Position numbers and translations under genes: made by a program
Assembly (NCBI GenBank): GCA_944358775.1
Contig: CALVRU010000006.1
Coordinates: 1 to 46,920 of the forward strand
DNA: 46,920 bases
Source of the DNA: an uncultured Bacilli bacterium
GTDB lineage: Bacteria; Bacillota_I; Bacilli_A; RF39; UBA660
Direction of reading: 5' to 3'
The notes under the pieces: model-generated
What the model saw: the letters and a program-made list of their open reading frames with translations, nothing else
Told to the model about the DNA's origin: nothing
Databases searched by the model: none
In this document: piece by piece, positions 1 to 8,157 of the stretch
Layout: every line of letters begins with the position of its first letter
Numbering within the stretch: position 1 is the first letter of the stretch

Positions 1-1
1 A

Positions 2-29
2 ACAACACCGATTAATTATCGATGTTGTC
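2..29 (-). terminator. possible terminator hairpin downstream of the SDR gene
   Basis: An interrupted inverted repeat (ACAACA-C-CGAT, loop TAATT, ATCG-A-TGTTGT) lies about 60 nt past the SDR stop codon. The window edge hides any T-run, so its role as a terminator is a guess. Confidence 0.3.
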
Positions 30-90
30 ATAGTTAAGAACTTTTTATTTCGTGTATAAATTTATCAAGTCAGTTCTCTTCCTTCTTTTT

Positions 91-828
91 TTATTGAGCT
101 GTATAACCCCCATCGACAGGCAAAGTAACTCCAGTGATAAAAGATGCTTCTTCACTCAATAAAAAGCACACGACTCGAGCAATTTCTTCTGGTTGCCCAA
201 GTCTTCCAATCGGATGAGCATTCTCCAATACGACACGCATCTCACTCGTCAAGCCATTTAAAATAGGTGTTTCAACATATCCCGGGGCAATCGCATTCAC
301 GCGAATTCCCTCTTTCGCATAACGAATTGCCATCGACCGAGTCATCGCAATAACACCACCTTTCGTTGCACAATAAGTGACCGATTGTGGATTACCCACT
401 AGTCCCAAAATAGATGTCATGTTGACAATCGCACCTTTCTTCTTTTGAGATAACATCACTTCTAGAGCATACTTATCCACTAAAAATTCTCCTTTTAAAT
501 TAATGCCCATTACGCGATCCCATTCTTCACTCGTTTCTTCTGTTGCCGCTGCACTACTACTGACACCAGCATTACTAAAAACAAAATCAATTGTTCCAAA
601 ATGCTTAACGGTCTGGTCGATCAAGGCCTTTACCTCATTCTCCTTAGATACATCGACCCGAATTCCCAAAACATTTGGATGTTTCAAAGATACCAAAACA
701 TCTCGCAATTTATCCGTATAATCAGCAACCATTACTTTAGCACCCTCGGCTAATAACTGTTTCACCGTAGCAAGTCCAATTCCACTTGCTCCACCGGTAA
801 CAATTGCCACTTTACCATCAAATCTCAT
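91..828 (-). CDS. SDR family NAD(P)-dependent oxidoreductase
   Basis: This is a 245-residue classical short-chain dehydrogenase/reductase, the usual size for the family. The Rossmann cofactor motif TGGASGIG lies at residues 11-18, NAG at 86-88, and the catalytic tetrad reads as Asn110, Ser139, Tyr152 and Lys156 (YCATK). The C-terminal PGYVETP and the GVTLPVDGGY ending are typical of FabG or glucose-dehydrogenase-like members. The substrate cannot be read from sequence. The ATG at 828 is preceded by AGGAGGTAAAT, and a TATAAT lies at 849-854. It is divergent from the ABC-F gene and appears to be monocistronic. FabG-like acyl reductase activity is possible, but no fatty-acid genes are nearby. 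Confidence 0.9.
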   Translation of the reverse strand: MRFDGKVAIVTGGASGIGLATVKQLLAEGAKVMVADYTDKLRDVLVSLKHPNVLGIRVDVSKENEVKALIDQTVKHFGTIDFVFSNAGVSSSAAATEETSEEWDRVMGINLKGEFLVDKYALEVMLSQKKKGAIVNMTSILGLVGNPQSVTYCATKGGVIAMTRSMAIRYAKEGIRVNAIAPGYVETPILNGLTSEMRVVLENAHPIGRLGQPEEIARVVCFLLSEEASFITGVTLPVDGGYTAQ

Positions 829-901
829 ATTTACCTCCTATTATTTTCATTATACTGCAAAATACAGACAAACACATAAAATACCATCCAAAAACAAAAA
901 T

Positions 902-933
902 TTGACAGTCAAAAATCAATTTTCTGATATAAT
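902..933 (+). promoter_or_regulatory. promoter of the ABC-F gene, extended -10
   Basis: TTGACA (902-907) is followed by TGA-TATAAT (925-933), an extended -10. The spacer is 20 nt, long for sigma-A, but the TGN motif can compensate. The TTG of the -35 box also opens the reading frame, so it should not be taken as the start codon. Confidence 0.6.
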
Positions 934-955
934 AAGAAAAGAAAGGAACAAAGAT

Positions 956-2587
956 ATGAAAATACAAAATTTAACATTAACATTCGGAACTCAAACCATC
1001 TTTGACGACATCAATATCTTACTTCCCGAAACCGAAAAAGTAGGCATTACAGGTGCCAACGGTGCTGGTAAAACAACATTTTTTCGGATTCTTCTAAAAC
1101 AAGTGGAACCGGATCACGGAACCGTCACTCTCCAAAACACAAGAAGAATCTCTTGGCTTCCCCAAATCATCACCGACGAAATACCAAACACAGATATGAG
1201 TGTGTTTGACTTCTTACTAAGTGGCCGCCCCATTCACCAAATCGAAGAAAAAATTAAAAATCTATACCTAGAAATAAGTACTTTGGATAATGAAAAAGAA
1301 ATCGATCAAAAATTAAAAAAAGTCGGTCTGTTACAAGAAGAATTAAATTATTGGGACGTCTACGAAGCAGAAAGTATTTTACTAAAATTAATCGATGGTA
1401 TGCATATCGAAGATTCGCTTTTGGATCAGCCCTTAAAGACACTATCCGGCGGGCAAAAATCAAAAGTAGCCTTTGCCAGACTATTATATTCCAAACCAGA
1501 ACTAATTCTATTAGATGAACCGACGAACCATCTTGATCACACTACCAAAGATTTTATCATTCAATATTTAAAAAACTATCAAGGCGGCATTTTTGTAATT
1601 TCACATGATATCGATTTTCTAAATAAAGTAACGACAAACACTTTGTATTTAGATAAACAAACGCATAAAATGGAACTATTTAAAGGAAACTACGAACAGT
1701 TTCAAAGAATCAAAAAAGAACGAGAAAAAACACTACTACGAGAAAAAGAAAAGCAAGATACAGAACGCAAAAAATTAGAAGAAATCATCGCTCGTTATAT
1801 TCGTGGCAATGAAAAAAAAGCTCGTATTGCCAAAGATCGTCAAAAGAAACTGGCCCGATTAGAAGAAAATAAAATAGTGCTCGAAGAAAAAGGAAAAGAA
1901 ATTCACATTAATTTAACCGCCAATCAAGAAAGCACTAGATTTCCCATTCGTTTAGAAAACGTATCCTTTCGCTATGACAAAACAGCCAAACGGGATATCA
2001 TTCATAAACTGACTTTGGAAATTCCAAGAGGCGAAAAATTCTTAATCATTGGCGAAAATGGAGTTGGTAAATCGACCCTATTAAAACTGATTATGGGCTC
2101 TTTGCAACCGGATTCCGGAAAAATTATTCTAGGACCTAAAACAGATCTCGGATACTACGCTCAAGAACATGAATTACTAGATGAAGATAAAACGGTTTTA
2201 GAAAATATCGCAAATTATCATTTGACAAGTAAACAAGATCGCGAAATTTTAGGAAATTTTCTTTTTCAAAAAGATGATCTCGACAAAAAAGTATCCATTT
2301 TATCCCCTGGTGAGCGAGCTCGCTTGTCTCTAGCAAAACTAACACTAGAAAAAGCAAATGTACTTATCTTGGATGAACCGACAAACCACTTAGATCCAAC
2401 TTCACAACAACTGATCGCCAAAGCATTTCACAATTTTGAAGGAACGATGATCATCGTATCTCATAATCCAGAATTTGTAGATACCCTTGGAATCAATCGC
2501 ACCCTTTTATTACCAGATGGCAAATTAGGATATTATGATCACGATCAAGTCGCCAAACTAAAAAGAAAAAACGAAAGCAAAAAATAA
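956..2587 (+). CDS. ABC-F family ATP-binding protein (ribosome-associated type)
   Basis: This 543-residue cytosolic protein has two ABC ATPase domains in one chain and no membrane segments, the ABC-F layout. Domain 1 shows GANGAGKTT (Walker A), LSGGQKSK (signature) and LILLDEPTNHLD (Walker B). A charged, Lys/Glu-rich linker follows. Domain 2 repeats GENGVGKST, LSPGERARLSL and LILDEPTNHLDP. ABC-F proteins bind the ribosomal E site and act as translation factors or antibiotic-protection factors; which of these applies cannot be decided here. I start at ATG 956 because AAAGGA lies 8-9 nt upstream; the longer frame from TTG 902 would begin inside the promoter. A strong terminator follows the stop codon. 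Confidence 0.9.
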   Translation: MKIQNLTLTFGTQTIFDDINILLPETEKVGITGANGAGKTTFFRILLKQVEPDHGTVTLQNTRRISWLPQIITDEIPNTDMSVFDFLLSGRPIHQIEEKIKNLYLEISTLDNEKEIDQKLKKVGLLQEELNYWDVYEAESILLKLIDGMHIEDSLLDQPLKTLSGGQKSKVAFARLLYSKPELILLDEPTNHLDHTTKDFIIQYLKNYQGGIFVISHDIDFLNKVTTNTLYLDKQTHKMELFKGNYEQFQRIKKEREKTLLREKEKQDTERKKLEEIIARYIRGNEKKARIAKDRQKKLARLEENKIVLEEKGKEIHINLTANQESTRFPIRLENVSFRYDKTAKRDIIHKLTLEIPRGEKFLIIGENGVGKSTLLKLIMGSLQPDSGKIILGPKTDLGYYAQEHELLDEDKTVLENIANYHLTSKQDREILGNFLFQKDDLDKKVSILSPGERARLSLAKLTLEKANVLILDEPTNHLDPTSQQLIAKAFHNFEGTMIIVSHNPEFVDTLGINRTLLLPDGKLGYYDHDQVAKLKRKNESKK

Positions 2588-2617
2588 AAATACGATACCA
2601 TCCGAATCGTATTTTTT
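2587..2617 (+). terminator. rho-independent terminator after the ABC-F gene
   Basis: AAAAATACGAT and ATCGTATTTTT form a stem of about 10 bp ending in a T-run, directly after the ABC-F stop codon. Confidence 0.8.
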
Positions 2618-2653
2618 GTATTCGAAAAGTTCATACTACTTCTAGGTGATAAC

Positions 2654-4003
2654 ATGAATATAACACACGAAATAAAAAAAATCGAAAACGAAGAAATACT
2701 AATTCTAAAAATTCAATATAACGAAGAATTTGCGCTGGACTTCTTCTCCCGCAAAAAATTAAGAAACTTATATCAACAAATTACCTCTTATTTAAAAAAT
2801 GCTGCAGTAAATTTTCATGGCCAAAAAGTTCTACTTGTCATCAATGGTATTTTAGTAAGCACATTATTATTCACCCCCGTTTTACCGACCGCTTCTACAA
2901 CCAAACCAAGTGAACCAATTCAATACGTACAAAAGCTTGAGCTTTCCATGCCTGAAATCACGGAACAAGAAGAAATGACAAACGAAGAAAATAGTATGGA
3001 AGAAGAAGAAATCGTTCAAGTGGAAAACGAAAGCGAAAACGCTCCGCATAACAATAATAGTAATAGTAACAAAAATAACTACAGCAATAGCAATAACAAC
3101 AGTAATAATAATTCCACCACAAAACCGACACCCCCTACTACACCACCATCAAGCAATGTTACAAATCCAGTAAAACCACCGTCAAATAATTCGAACAACA
3201 ATGATTCCAACATCAACACACAAGAAACAATTATTTCCTTACGTCGATCAAGCGGAATCGTCCAAATCGCTTTAGAAGACTATATCATTGGAGTAGTTGG
3301 AGCCGAAATGCCAGCATCTTTCCAAATAGAAGCACTTAAAAGTCAAGCGGTCGCAGCTCGAACTTACACCTTAAAAAAAATAAATGCCGGTGTTACTTTA
3401 AGCGATACCGATTCTCATCAACGATACAAGGATAACAATGAATTAAAACAAGTGTGGGGAAAAGATTTTGATACCTATTACAATAAAATCAAATCTGCTG
3501 TACAAGCAACCAAAGGACAGGTTATCACTTATCAAGGAAACTACATTGATGCAGTTTATCACTCGACCAGCAACGGTAAAACAGAAGACGCAAAAGCAGT
3601 ATGGGGAAATAGCGTCCCTTATCTAGTCAGTGTCGATAGCCCCTGGGACAAAGATGCCTCTTCCTATCTTAGAACAGTCTCTATTAGTGAAGCCACCATC
3701 TTATCCACATTCGGTGTCATTGGCAATATCGAAGTCATCTCCTACACGAACAGTAATCGAATCGCATCACTCAAAATAGGAGAAAAAACGATATCCGGTG
3801 TACAATTTCGAAATAGTCTAGGACTACGCTCTACCGATTTCGATATCAGTTATGAAAACGGAAGTTATATCATTACAACCCGCGGCTATGGTCACGGTGT
3901 CGGCATGAGTCAATATGGGGCAAATGGCATGGCAAAGGAAGGATATAGTTATCGTCAAATACTTTCCCATTATTACCAAGGGACCACATTAACGACAAAA
4001 TAA
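2654..4003 (+). CDS. SpoIID/LytB-domain protein (membrane-anchored peptidoglycan lytic enzyme)
   Basis: This 449-residue protein has a cytoplasmic-looking N-terminus (about 1-57), one hydrophobic segment (about 58-80), an acidic stretch, an Asn/Ser-rich linker (about 132-190) and a C-terminal SpoIID domain (about 195-447). The domain shows IGVVGAEMP, QAVAARTY, STSNGKTED and the late motif GYGHGVGMSQYGA. In SpoIID the Glu of the xxEMP motif is the catalytic residue of the lytic transglycosylase that cleaves denuded glycan strands; here it is Glu218. Spore-engulfment or vegetative roles are both possible. The partners SpoIIP, SpoIIM and SpoIIQ are not in the window. ATG 2654 is preceded by AGGTGATAAC. 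The gene converges on the FemAB-like gene. Confidence 0.85.
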   Translation: MNITHEIKKIENEEILILKIQYNEEFALDFFSRKKLRNLYQQITSYLKNAAVNFHGQKVLLVINGILVSTLLFTPVLPTASTTKPSEPIQYVQKLELSMPEITEQEEMTNEENSMEEEEIVQVENESENAPHNNNSNSNKNNYSNSNNNSNNNSTTKPTPPTTPPSSNVTNPVKPPSNNSNNNDSNINTQETIISLRRSSGIVQIALEDYIIGVVGAEMPASFQIEALKSQAVAARTYTLKKINAGVTLSDTDSHQRYKDNNELKQVWGKDFDTYYNKIKSAVQATKGQVITYQGNYIDAVYHSTSNGKTEDAKAVWGNSVPYLVSVDSPWDKDASSYLRTVSISEATILSTFGVIGNIEVISYTNSNRIASLKIGEKTISGVQFRNSLGLRSTDFDISYENGSYIITTRGYGHGVGMSQYGANGMAKEGYSYRQILSHYYQGTTLTTK

Positions 4004-4029
4004 AAATACAGATGATTCTCTGTATTTTT
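4002..4029. terminator. bidirectional terminator between convergent genes
   Basis: AAAAATACAGA (4002-4012) pairs with TCTGTATTTTT (4019-4029) around a 6-nt loop. The A-run and T-run let it serve the SpoIID-domain gene on the plus strand and the FemAB-like gene on the minus strand. Confidence 0.85.
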
Positions 4030-4035
4030 ATTTGA

Positions 4036-5256
4036 TTACGAATGAAACACATGAACTATTTTCCGATATATTCGCTTTGCAAGTGGCAAAAGAACAGTAA
4101 TCGGATAATACCAAAATTTTCGAATAACATAATCGTATTCTCCTGCATACTCTAAAATAATCGAATTAAAACGAGACTTAAAAGTCGTCAAGTGATCATC
4201 CAAGGTTCCTTCCACTCCACCGAGATTACAGTAATCACAATTTTTTTCAATCGATACGCGACAAATTTCATAAACAAGTCCAATCGACACTTGTAACTTC
4301 GGAAATAGTAAATGATTTGCGGCATATAAATATTCACTCATCCTGCCAGATTGACAACTTGGAAAAATAACCAACGCTGTCGACAAAGTCATCGTCTTCC
4401 GTCCTTCATCCATTAATTGTTCAACCGTTCGCAAATCTTCTTCACTACCGTTCGTTTCGATTAAAAATTGACGATATTTTTCAAGATCCAATTTTCCAAA
4501 AAAGATGGCAGCATCATAATTTTCCAAAATCCGCGCAAAATAATCGCGATTACGAAGACGAATATTTTGCCTTTCCTCGGTAATATGAACTAATTCCATA
4601 AATTGATCTAAATCCTCTACTCGATTCGTATATTCATAAAAAACCCCACGTTTGTTATGATAATCTCCAAGATAACTACGAATTCGTTTTTTAAAACTAG
4701 ACCGGACTTGATCGATATTCTTCCTTTCCCCATCCGCTTGGATCAAAGGGATCACCATTTGAAAACGAGGTTGCATATAGTCCACAATTTTCTTTTTATA
4801 TCCCTGATGACGATACCCTAATTCCAAAAGCAATTGATGTTTCTTGTCAAAAGAAACTGAATACGTATGAGGAATTGCTTCATCCTTGTGATCCAATACC
4901 AAACTACTCGTTTCCGCCACACAGAAATTTGGATCGATTTTAATCGCATATGCATGCCGTTGCTTCGCAAAATCCTTTAATCCTAAAGTAAATTGCTGTA
5001 ACAATTCCTGATCTAAATAATCGATCACATAACCACGTGGTACATAAAATAAACACAAGCCAAGCGGTAATTTTTTAACAAGCACCAAACAAACGGCCAA
5101 TAACTTATTTTTACTATAAAGACCACACCGAACACTTTCCCAATTATTCTTCACATTTGCCCACGCCGCTTCTTGTAAAAACGAAACATATTGCGATTGT
5201 TCGACAAAAGCATCATATTCCTTTTTTGGAATATCCGTCCGAAAACGATATTTCAT
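4036..5256 (-). CDS. FemAB/MurM-family peptidyltransferase (short form)
   Basis: This 406-residue protein belongs to the FemAB family, which adds amino acids from aminoacyl-tRNA to the lipid II stem peptide to build interpeptide bridges. Visible family features are the early WANVKNNW segment, the FYVPRGYVIDY block, a double GNAT-like layout and the late NLGGVEG. Unlike the three paralogs at 22.7-26.6 kb, it has only a short, weakly helical insert where they carry a coiled-coil arm of about 60 residues. I start at ATG 5256, since GGTGAT lies just upstream; the frame also extends to a GTG at 5268. It is the last gene after the flippase (7558) and the unknown protein (5827). Its amino-acid specificity cannot be read. 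Confidence 0.85.
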   Translation of the reverse strand: MKYRFRTDIPKKEYDAFVEQSQYVSFLQEAAWANVKNNWESVRCGLYSKNKLLAVCLVLVKKLPLGLCLFYVPRGYVIDYLDQELLQQFTLGLKDFAKQRHAYAIKIDPNFCVAETSSLVLDHKDEAIPHTYSVSFDKKHQLLLELGYRHQGYKKKIVDYMQPRFQMVIPLIQADGERKNIDQVRSSFKKRIRSYLGDYHNKRGVFYEYTNRVEDLDQFMELVHITEERQNIRLRNRDYFARILENYDAAIFFGKLDLEKYRQFLIETNGSEEDLRTVEQLMDEGRKTMTLSTALVIFPSCQSGRMSEYLYAANHLLFPKLQVSIGLVYEICRVSIEKNCDYCNLGGVEGTLDDHLTTFKSRFNSIILEYAGEYDYVIRKFWYYPITVLLPLAKRIYRKIVHVFHS

Positions 5257-5329
5257 ATCATCACCCACTATTCACTATCTAAAATTAATATTACCACAAA
5301 ACAACTTCTTTTACACGAAAAAAGAAAAC

Positions 5330-5827
5330 TTACTTAACCTTCGTATAAACGATTGGTTGGGTTTGTTTTCTTTTTGTTACTCGTTCCGAAAAAGAATATA
5401 CAAAGTTCTCCTTCTGTAAATAAAAATCACGAACATCATCCGCACATACGATCCGCGCAATAAATTCTTGTGAAGAAGTTCCTTGAACAAACACTTGAAA
5501 AGGATTTTCCTCATCCTGATTTTCCACTTGGAAATACCACGTTGCATCTTTAAACTTTTCTTTCGGCCAAACAATATCAGATTGTATCAAAAAATGCTCA
5601 GAATCAACCTTATGTTCGATCGCAAGTTGATGAATAAAACGAAACAAATACGTTAAAAACATCGATGGTGCCCCCAAAAAACGTGGATCAACATCTTCGT
5701 TATGAACAACTTTCAACGCTCCTTCATAACGACAAATTCGATTTAATTGGAAGCGCGCCAAACAGGCCTCTTGATCATTACCCATCAATAATAGAGAAAC
5801 ACAATGTTCCAATGTCTTTGAGTTCAT
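5330..5827 (-). CDS. uncharacterised cytosolic protein in a wall-synthesis cluster
   Basis: This 165-residue protein is not recognised. It has no signal peptide or membrane segment. The sequence mixes helices in the first 90 residues with a beta-rich second half ending in a basic segment (ERVTKRKQTQ). GAGGGAATGAG precedes ATG 5827, and the gene has its own good promoter (5866-5894). It sits between the flippase and the FemAB-like transferase with gaps of about 75 nt on each side, so a link to lipid II modification is suggested by context only. No catalytic motif could be identified. Confidence 0.65.
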   Translation of the reverse strand: MNSKTLEHCVSLLLMGNDQEACLARFQLNRICRYEGALKVVHNEDVDPRFLGAPSMFLTYLFRFIHQLAIEHKVDSEHFLIQSDIVWPKEKFKDATWYFQVENQDEENPFQVFVQGTSSQEFIARIVCADDVRDFYLQKENFVYSFSERVTKRKQTQPIVYTKVK

Positions 5828-5865
5828 AAACTCATTCCCTCTTTTTCAAAATCAAAAACAAAAGT

Positions 5866-5894
5866 ATTCTATCATGAAACAGAATAGTCTGCAA
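5866..5894 (-). promoter_or_regulatory. promoter upstream of the 165-aa gene
   Basis: On the minus strand TTGCAG (5889-5894), a 17-nt spacer and TAGAAT (5866-5871), preceded by TGA as an extended -10. It would drive the 165-aa gene and probably the FemAB-like gene independently of the flippase. Confidence 0.6.
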
Positions 5895-5902
5895 CCAAAT
5901 AA

Positions 5903-7558
5903 CTATCGTAAAAAGGGAAAACGTTTGAGGATCGGATTTAACCTCTGTTCCCCAAAAATCATCTGAGCTGTTTTCGTTTTAAAAGTAATAAAGAAATAAA
6001 TTCCGGCACCGATTGTAGCATATAACATAACAACCAATACACACATAAGACGACTCGTCAAAGTAAGTGGTACTACAAACTTCAAAAGTGCCAAAACAAT
6101 CGTCATAACTAAGACAGCCGCAACACAATTCATTCCTCTTCGTACAGTGTCCTCATAGTTAACATGATATTTCTTCTTCAAGAAAATAAGCCCCATAATA
6201 CTAGCCAACAAAAATCCTAAAATCGTAGCAGTGATCGCTCCATAATAACCCGGCAAGGCCATCTTACTAAATCCATAAATCAATGGTACATTAAATAAAA
6301 CTTTAACGAGCAATCCAGAAATTAAACAAGTAAACATCATTTTGTACTCTTTCAACACTTGCAAAATCGTATTGGTCGCAGTGAAAAAAGTAGTCGCCAT
6401 AGCAACAAAAACATAATACTGATAACTAACTGTACCATAAGCACTACTCGCTTCGGCACCATAAAAAATCGTCCAGATTGGTCCTGCCAACAATGAAAGT
6501 CCGATCGTCATCGGCAGCACAAAATAAAATAGCATCTGCAACGTCTGATTGATTTTCCAGCGCACATCGGTCATATCTTTATGAACAAAAGAAGCCGTTA
6601 AATTAGGAATCAAACTAACCATAAAACCAGTGGTAATAGCGATCACAATCATATTTAACTTTAACCCCCAAGTAGAAATGACACTCATGATACTTTCCGC
6701 AAAAGAAGCATCGTATCCAAGACCATTACTCATCGTTTTGACAAGTGTAAACGTATCGACTAGTTGAAATAACGAACGAGTGACATCGATTAGAATAACG
6801 GGCGCCGCATACGCGAGTATCTTCCACAACAATTGCCGATCAGAAACTTTCGGTTCCGTTATCGCAGACGATTGCTTCTTTAACTCTTTTCGATGTCGAG
6901 CTACCACTTCTAAAAGATAAAAATAACCGACCAATGCACCTGCCGTAGCTGCAAAAACAGCAATTCCAACACCTGTTTTTAAAGATTGATGAAATACCTT
7001 CAACGACAAGAAACTACCGACAATAATGATAACAACTCGCACCAATTGCTCCAACACTTGTGAAATCGAAGTCGGTGTAATATATTTATGCCCCTGTAAA
7101 TAGCCACGATATACACTCATAATAGGAACAATCAAAATAGCAAAGGAAATCATCCGAATCACAAAAGCAACATCACTAGGACTATTACCACCTTCAACTC
7201 CACCTAAAATAATTTCTGCAAAAACCGGGGCTAAGAAAAACAATAAAAGAAAACAAATAACCCCAAGAATAGTCAAAGCTCTTTTTCCAATTCGAAAAGC
7301 TCGTTCCTTCGTTTTATAATAACCAAGTGTTTGATATTCACTAATCACTTTACTAATAGCAAGTGGAATACCAGCTTGGCTAATCCCTAAAAACAACGAA
7401 TAAATATTATAAGCATATCCATAAAGAGCCCCACCCTGACTACCGATAATCGCATAAAAAGGAATGACATAAATAATTCCTAATATCTTACTAAGTACGA
7501 CACCCAACGTCGCGATAAATGCACCCTGAACAAATGAATTTTTACGCATCTTTTTCAT
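5903..7558 (-). CDS. MurJ/SpoVB-type lipid-linked oligosaccharide flippase (copy 1)
   Basis: This 551-residue integral membrane protein of the MOP superfamily has about 14 hydrophobic segments and closely matches the copy at 26620-28278. Shared blocks include QGGALYGYAYNIYS, GISQAGIPLAISK, YRGYLQGHKY, and SIMSVISTWG followed by LNMIVIAITTGFMVSLIPNLT. Length and layout fit the YtgP (MurJ of B. subtilis)/SpoVB group, which moves lipid II across the membrane or is needed for the spore cortex. Which of the two copies is the essential lipid II flippase cannot be told. The start ATG at 7558 has only a weak AAGTG site, and a second ATG lies three codons further in. Confidence 0.9.
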   Translation of the reverse strand: MKKMRKNSFVQGAFIATLGVVLSKILGIIYVIPFYAIIGSQGGALYGYAYNIYSLFLGISQAGIPLAISKVISEYQTLGYYKTKERAFRIGKRALTILGVICFLLLFFLAPVFAEIILGGVEGGNSPSDVAFVIRMISFAILIVPIMSVYRGYLQGHKYITPTSISQVLEQLVRVVIIIVGSFLSLKVFHQSLKTGVGIAVFAATAGALVGYFYLLEVVARHRKELKKQSSAITEPKVSDRQLLWKILAYAAPVILIDVTRSLFQLVDTFTLVKTMSNGLGYDASFAESIMSVISTWGLKLNMIVIAITTGFMVSLIPNLTASFVHKDMTDVRWKINQTLQMLFYFVLPMTIGLSLLAGPIWTIFYGAEASSAYGTVSYQYYVFVAMATTFFTATNTILQVLKEYKMMFTCLISGLLVKVLFNVPLIYGFSKMALPGYYGAITATILGFLLASIMGLIFLKKKYHVNYEDTVRRGMNCVAAVLVMTIVLALLKFVVPLTLTSRLMCVLVVMLYATIGAGIYFFITFKTKTAQMIFGEQRLNPILKRFPFLR

Positions 7559-7590
7559 CCAATCACTTCTCTTACCTATCTTCTGTTTTT

Positions 7591-7621
7591 ATTATATCAT
7601 AAAATAAAAATTACATGTAAA
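7591..7621 (-). promoter_or_regulatory. promoter of flippase copy 1, extended -10
   Basis: On the minus strand TGA-TATAAT (7591-7599) forms an extended -10. A poor TTTACA (7616-7621) lies 19 nt upstream as a possible -35. Confidence 0.5.
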
Positions 7622-7832
7622 ATAGATAAACAACGAACCAATAATAAAAAATCACCTTTTCTCAATCTAAAGTACATTCACTTTTATCCCCTACTCAAAC
7701 GGAAAGCTAGCATTATTAAAATCTGCTTATTCACTACACATCCTTGTAAATGCTCTTATTTTCATCGACGAACACTTTTTTCTACGCTTAACAAATTCAT
7801 AGAAAATCACTTGTTCTATCAAGATTTTAACC
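7622..7832. other. AT-rich intergenic stretch with no gene seen
   Basis: This is the middle of a 338-nt gap between the flippase and the Cse60-like gene. I see no reading frame with a ribosome site, no riboswitch core and no repeat. The flippase promoter lies at one end and a terminator at the other. Confidence 0.5.
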
Positions 7833-7863
7833 TAAAAAAACTTCCTTCATTGGAAGTTTTTCC
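7833..7863 (-). terminator. terminator after the Cse60-like gene
   Basis: AAAAACTTCC and GGAAGTTTTT surround a 6-nt loop. On the minus strand the hairpin ends in TTTTTTT about 35 nt past the gene. Confidence 0.8.
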
Positions 7864-7896
7864 ATTTTTCGATTTGTTTAGAATTATCAAAAACAA

Positions 7897-8106
7897 TCAC
7901 TTTTTCTTAGGTTTTTCAACGGCACTTTTCTTCTTCCGATAAAGGACCATTGCCGAGAAACAATAAATTTGTTCTTCACTGAACATCGAACAACTTACGC
8001 CAAACTTAATATCGACAATCTCGATATCTTCCGTCTCCTCTATGAATTCATTAATTGCCGATTCGAGATCCTTCTCATGTGCCTCATCAAATAATTTTAC
8101 TTTCAT
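7897..8106 (-). CDS. Cse60-like small sporulation protein
   Basis: This 69-residue protein starts MKVKLFDEAHEKDLE and contains EEQIYCFSAMVLYRKKK. That pattern resembles the small Cse60 family of spore formers, in which Cse60 is a sigma-E-dependent protein of unknown function; I recall the family from memory, without alignment. The start is ATG 8106 because GGGTG sits 6-7 nt upstream; the open frame runs further to a TTG with no ribosome site. The tail is Lys-rich. It has its own terminator. It suggests, but does not prove, that the host forms spores. Confidence 0.6.
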   Translation of the reverse strand: MKVKLFDEAHEKDLESAINEFIEETEDIEIVDIKFGVSCSMFSEEQIYCFSAMVLYRKKKSAVEKPKKK

Positions 8107-8157
8107 TTTATTCACCCAAATAAACAATAACAAATGAAGAAGGTATTTCTTGTCGAA

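Noticed and set aside
902..955. N-terminal extension of the ABC-F protein from TTG 902
   Set aside because: The TTG is part of a TTGACA box, the -10 lies inside the extension, and ATG 956 has a good ribosome site.
3040..3225. Asn/Ser codon run as a tandem repeat locus or sequencing error
   Set aside because: The codons vary (AAT, AAC, AGT, AGC) and the frame stays open, as expected for a protein linker.
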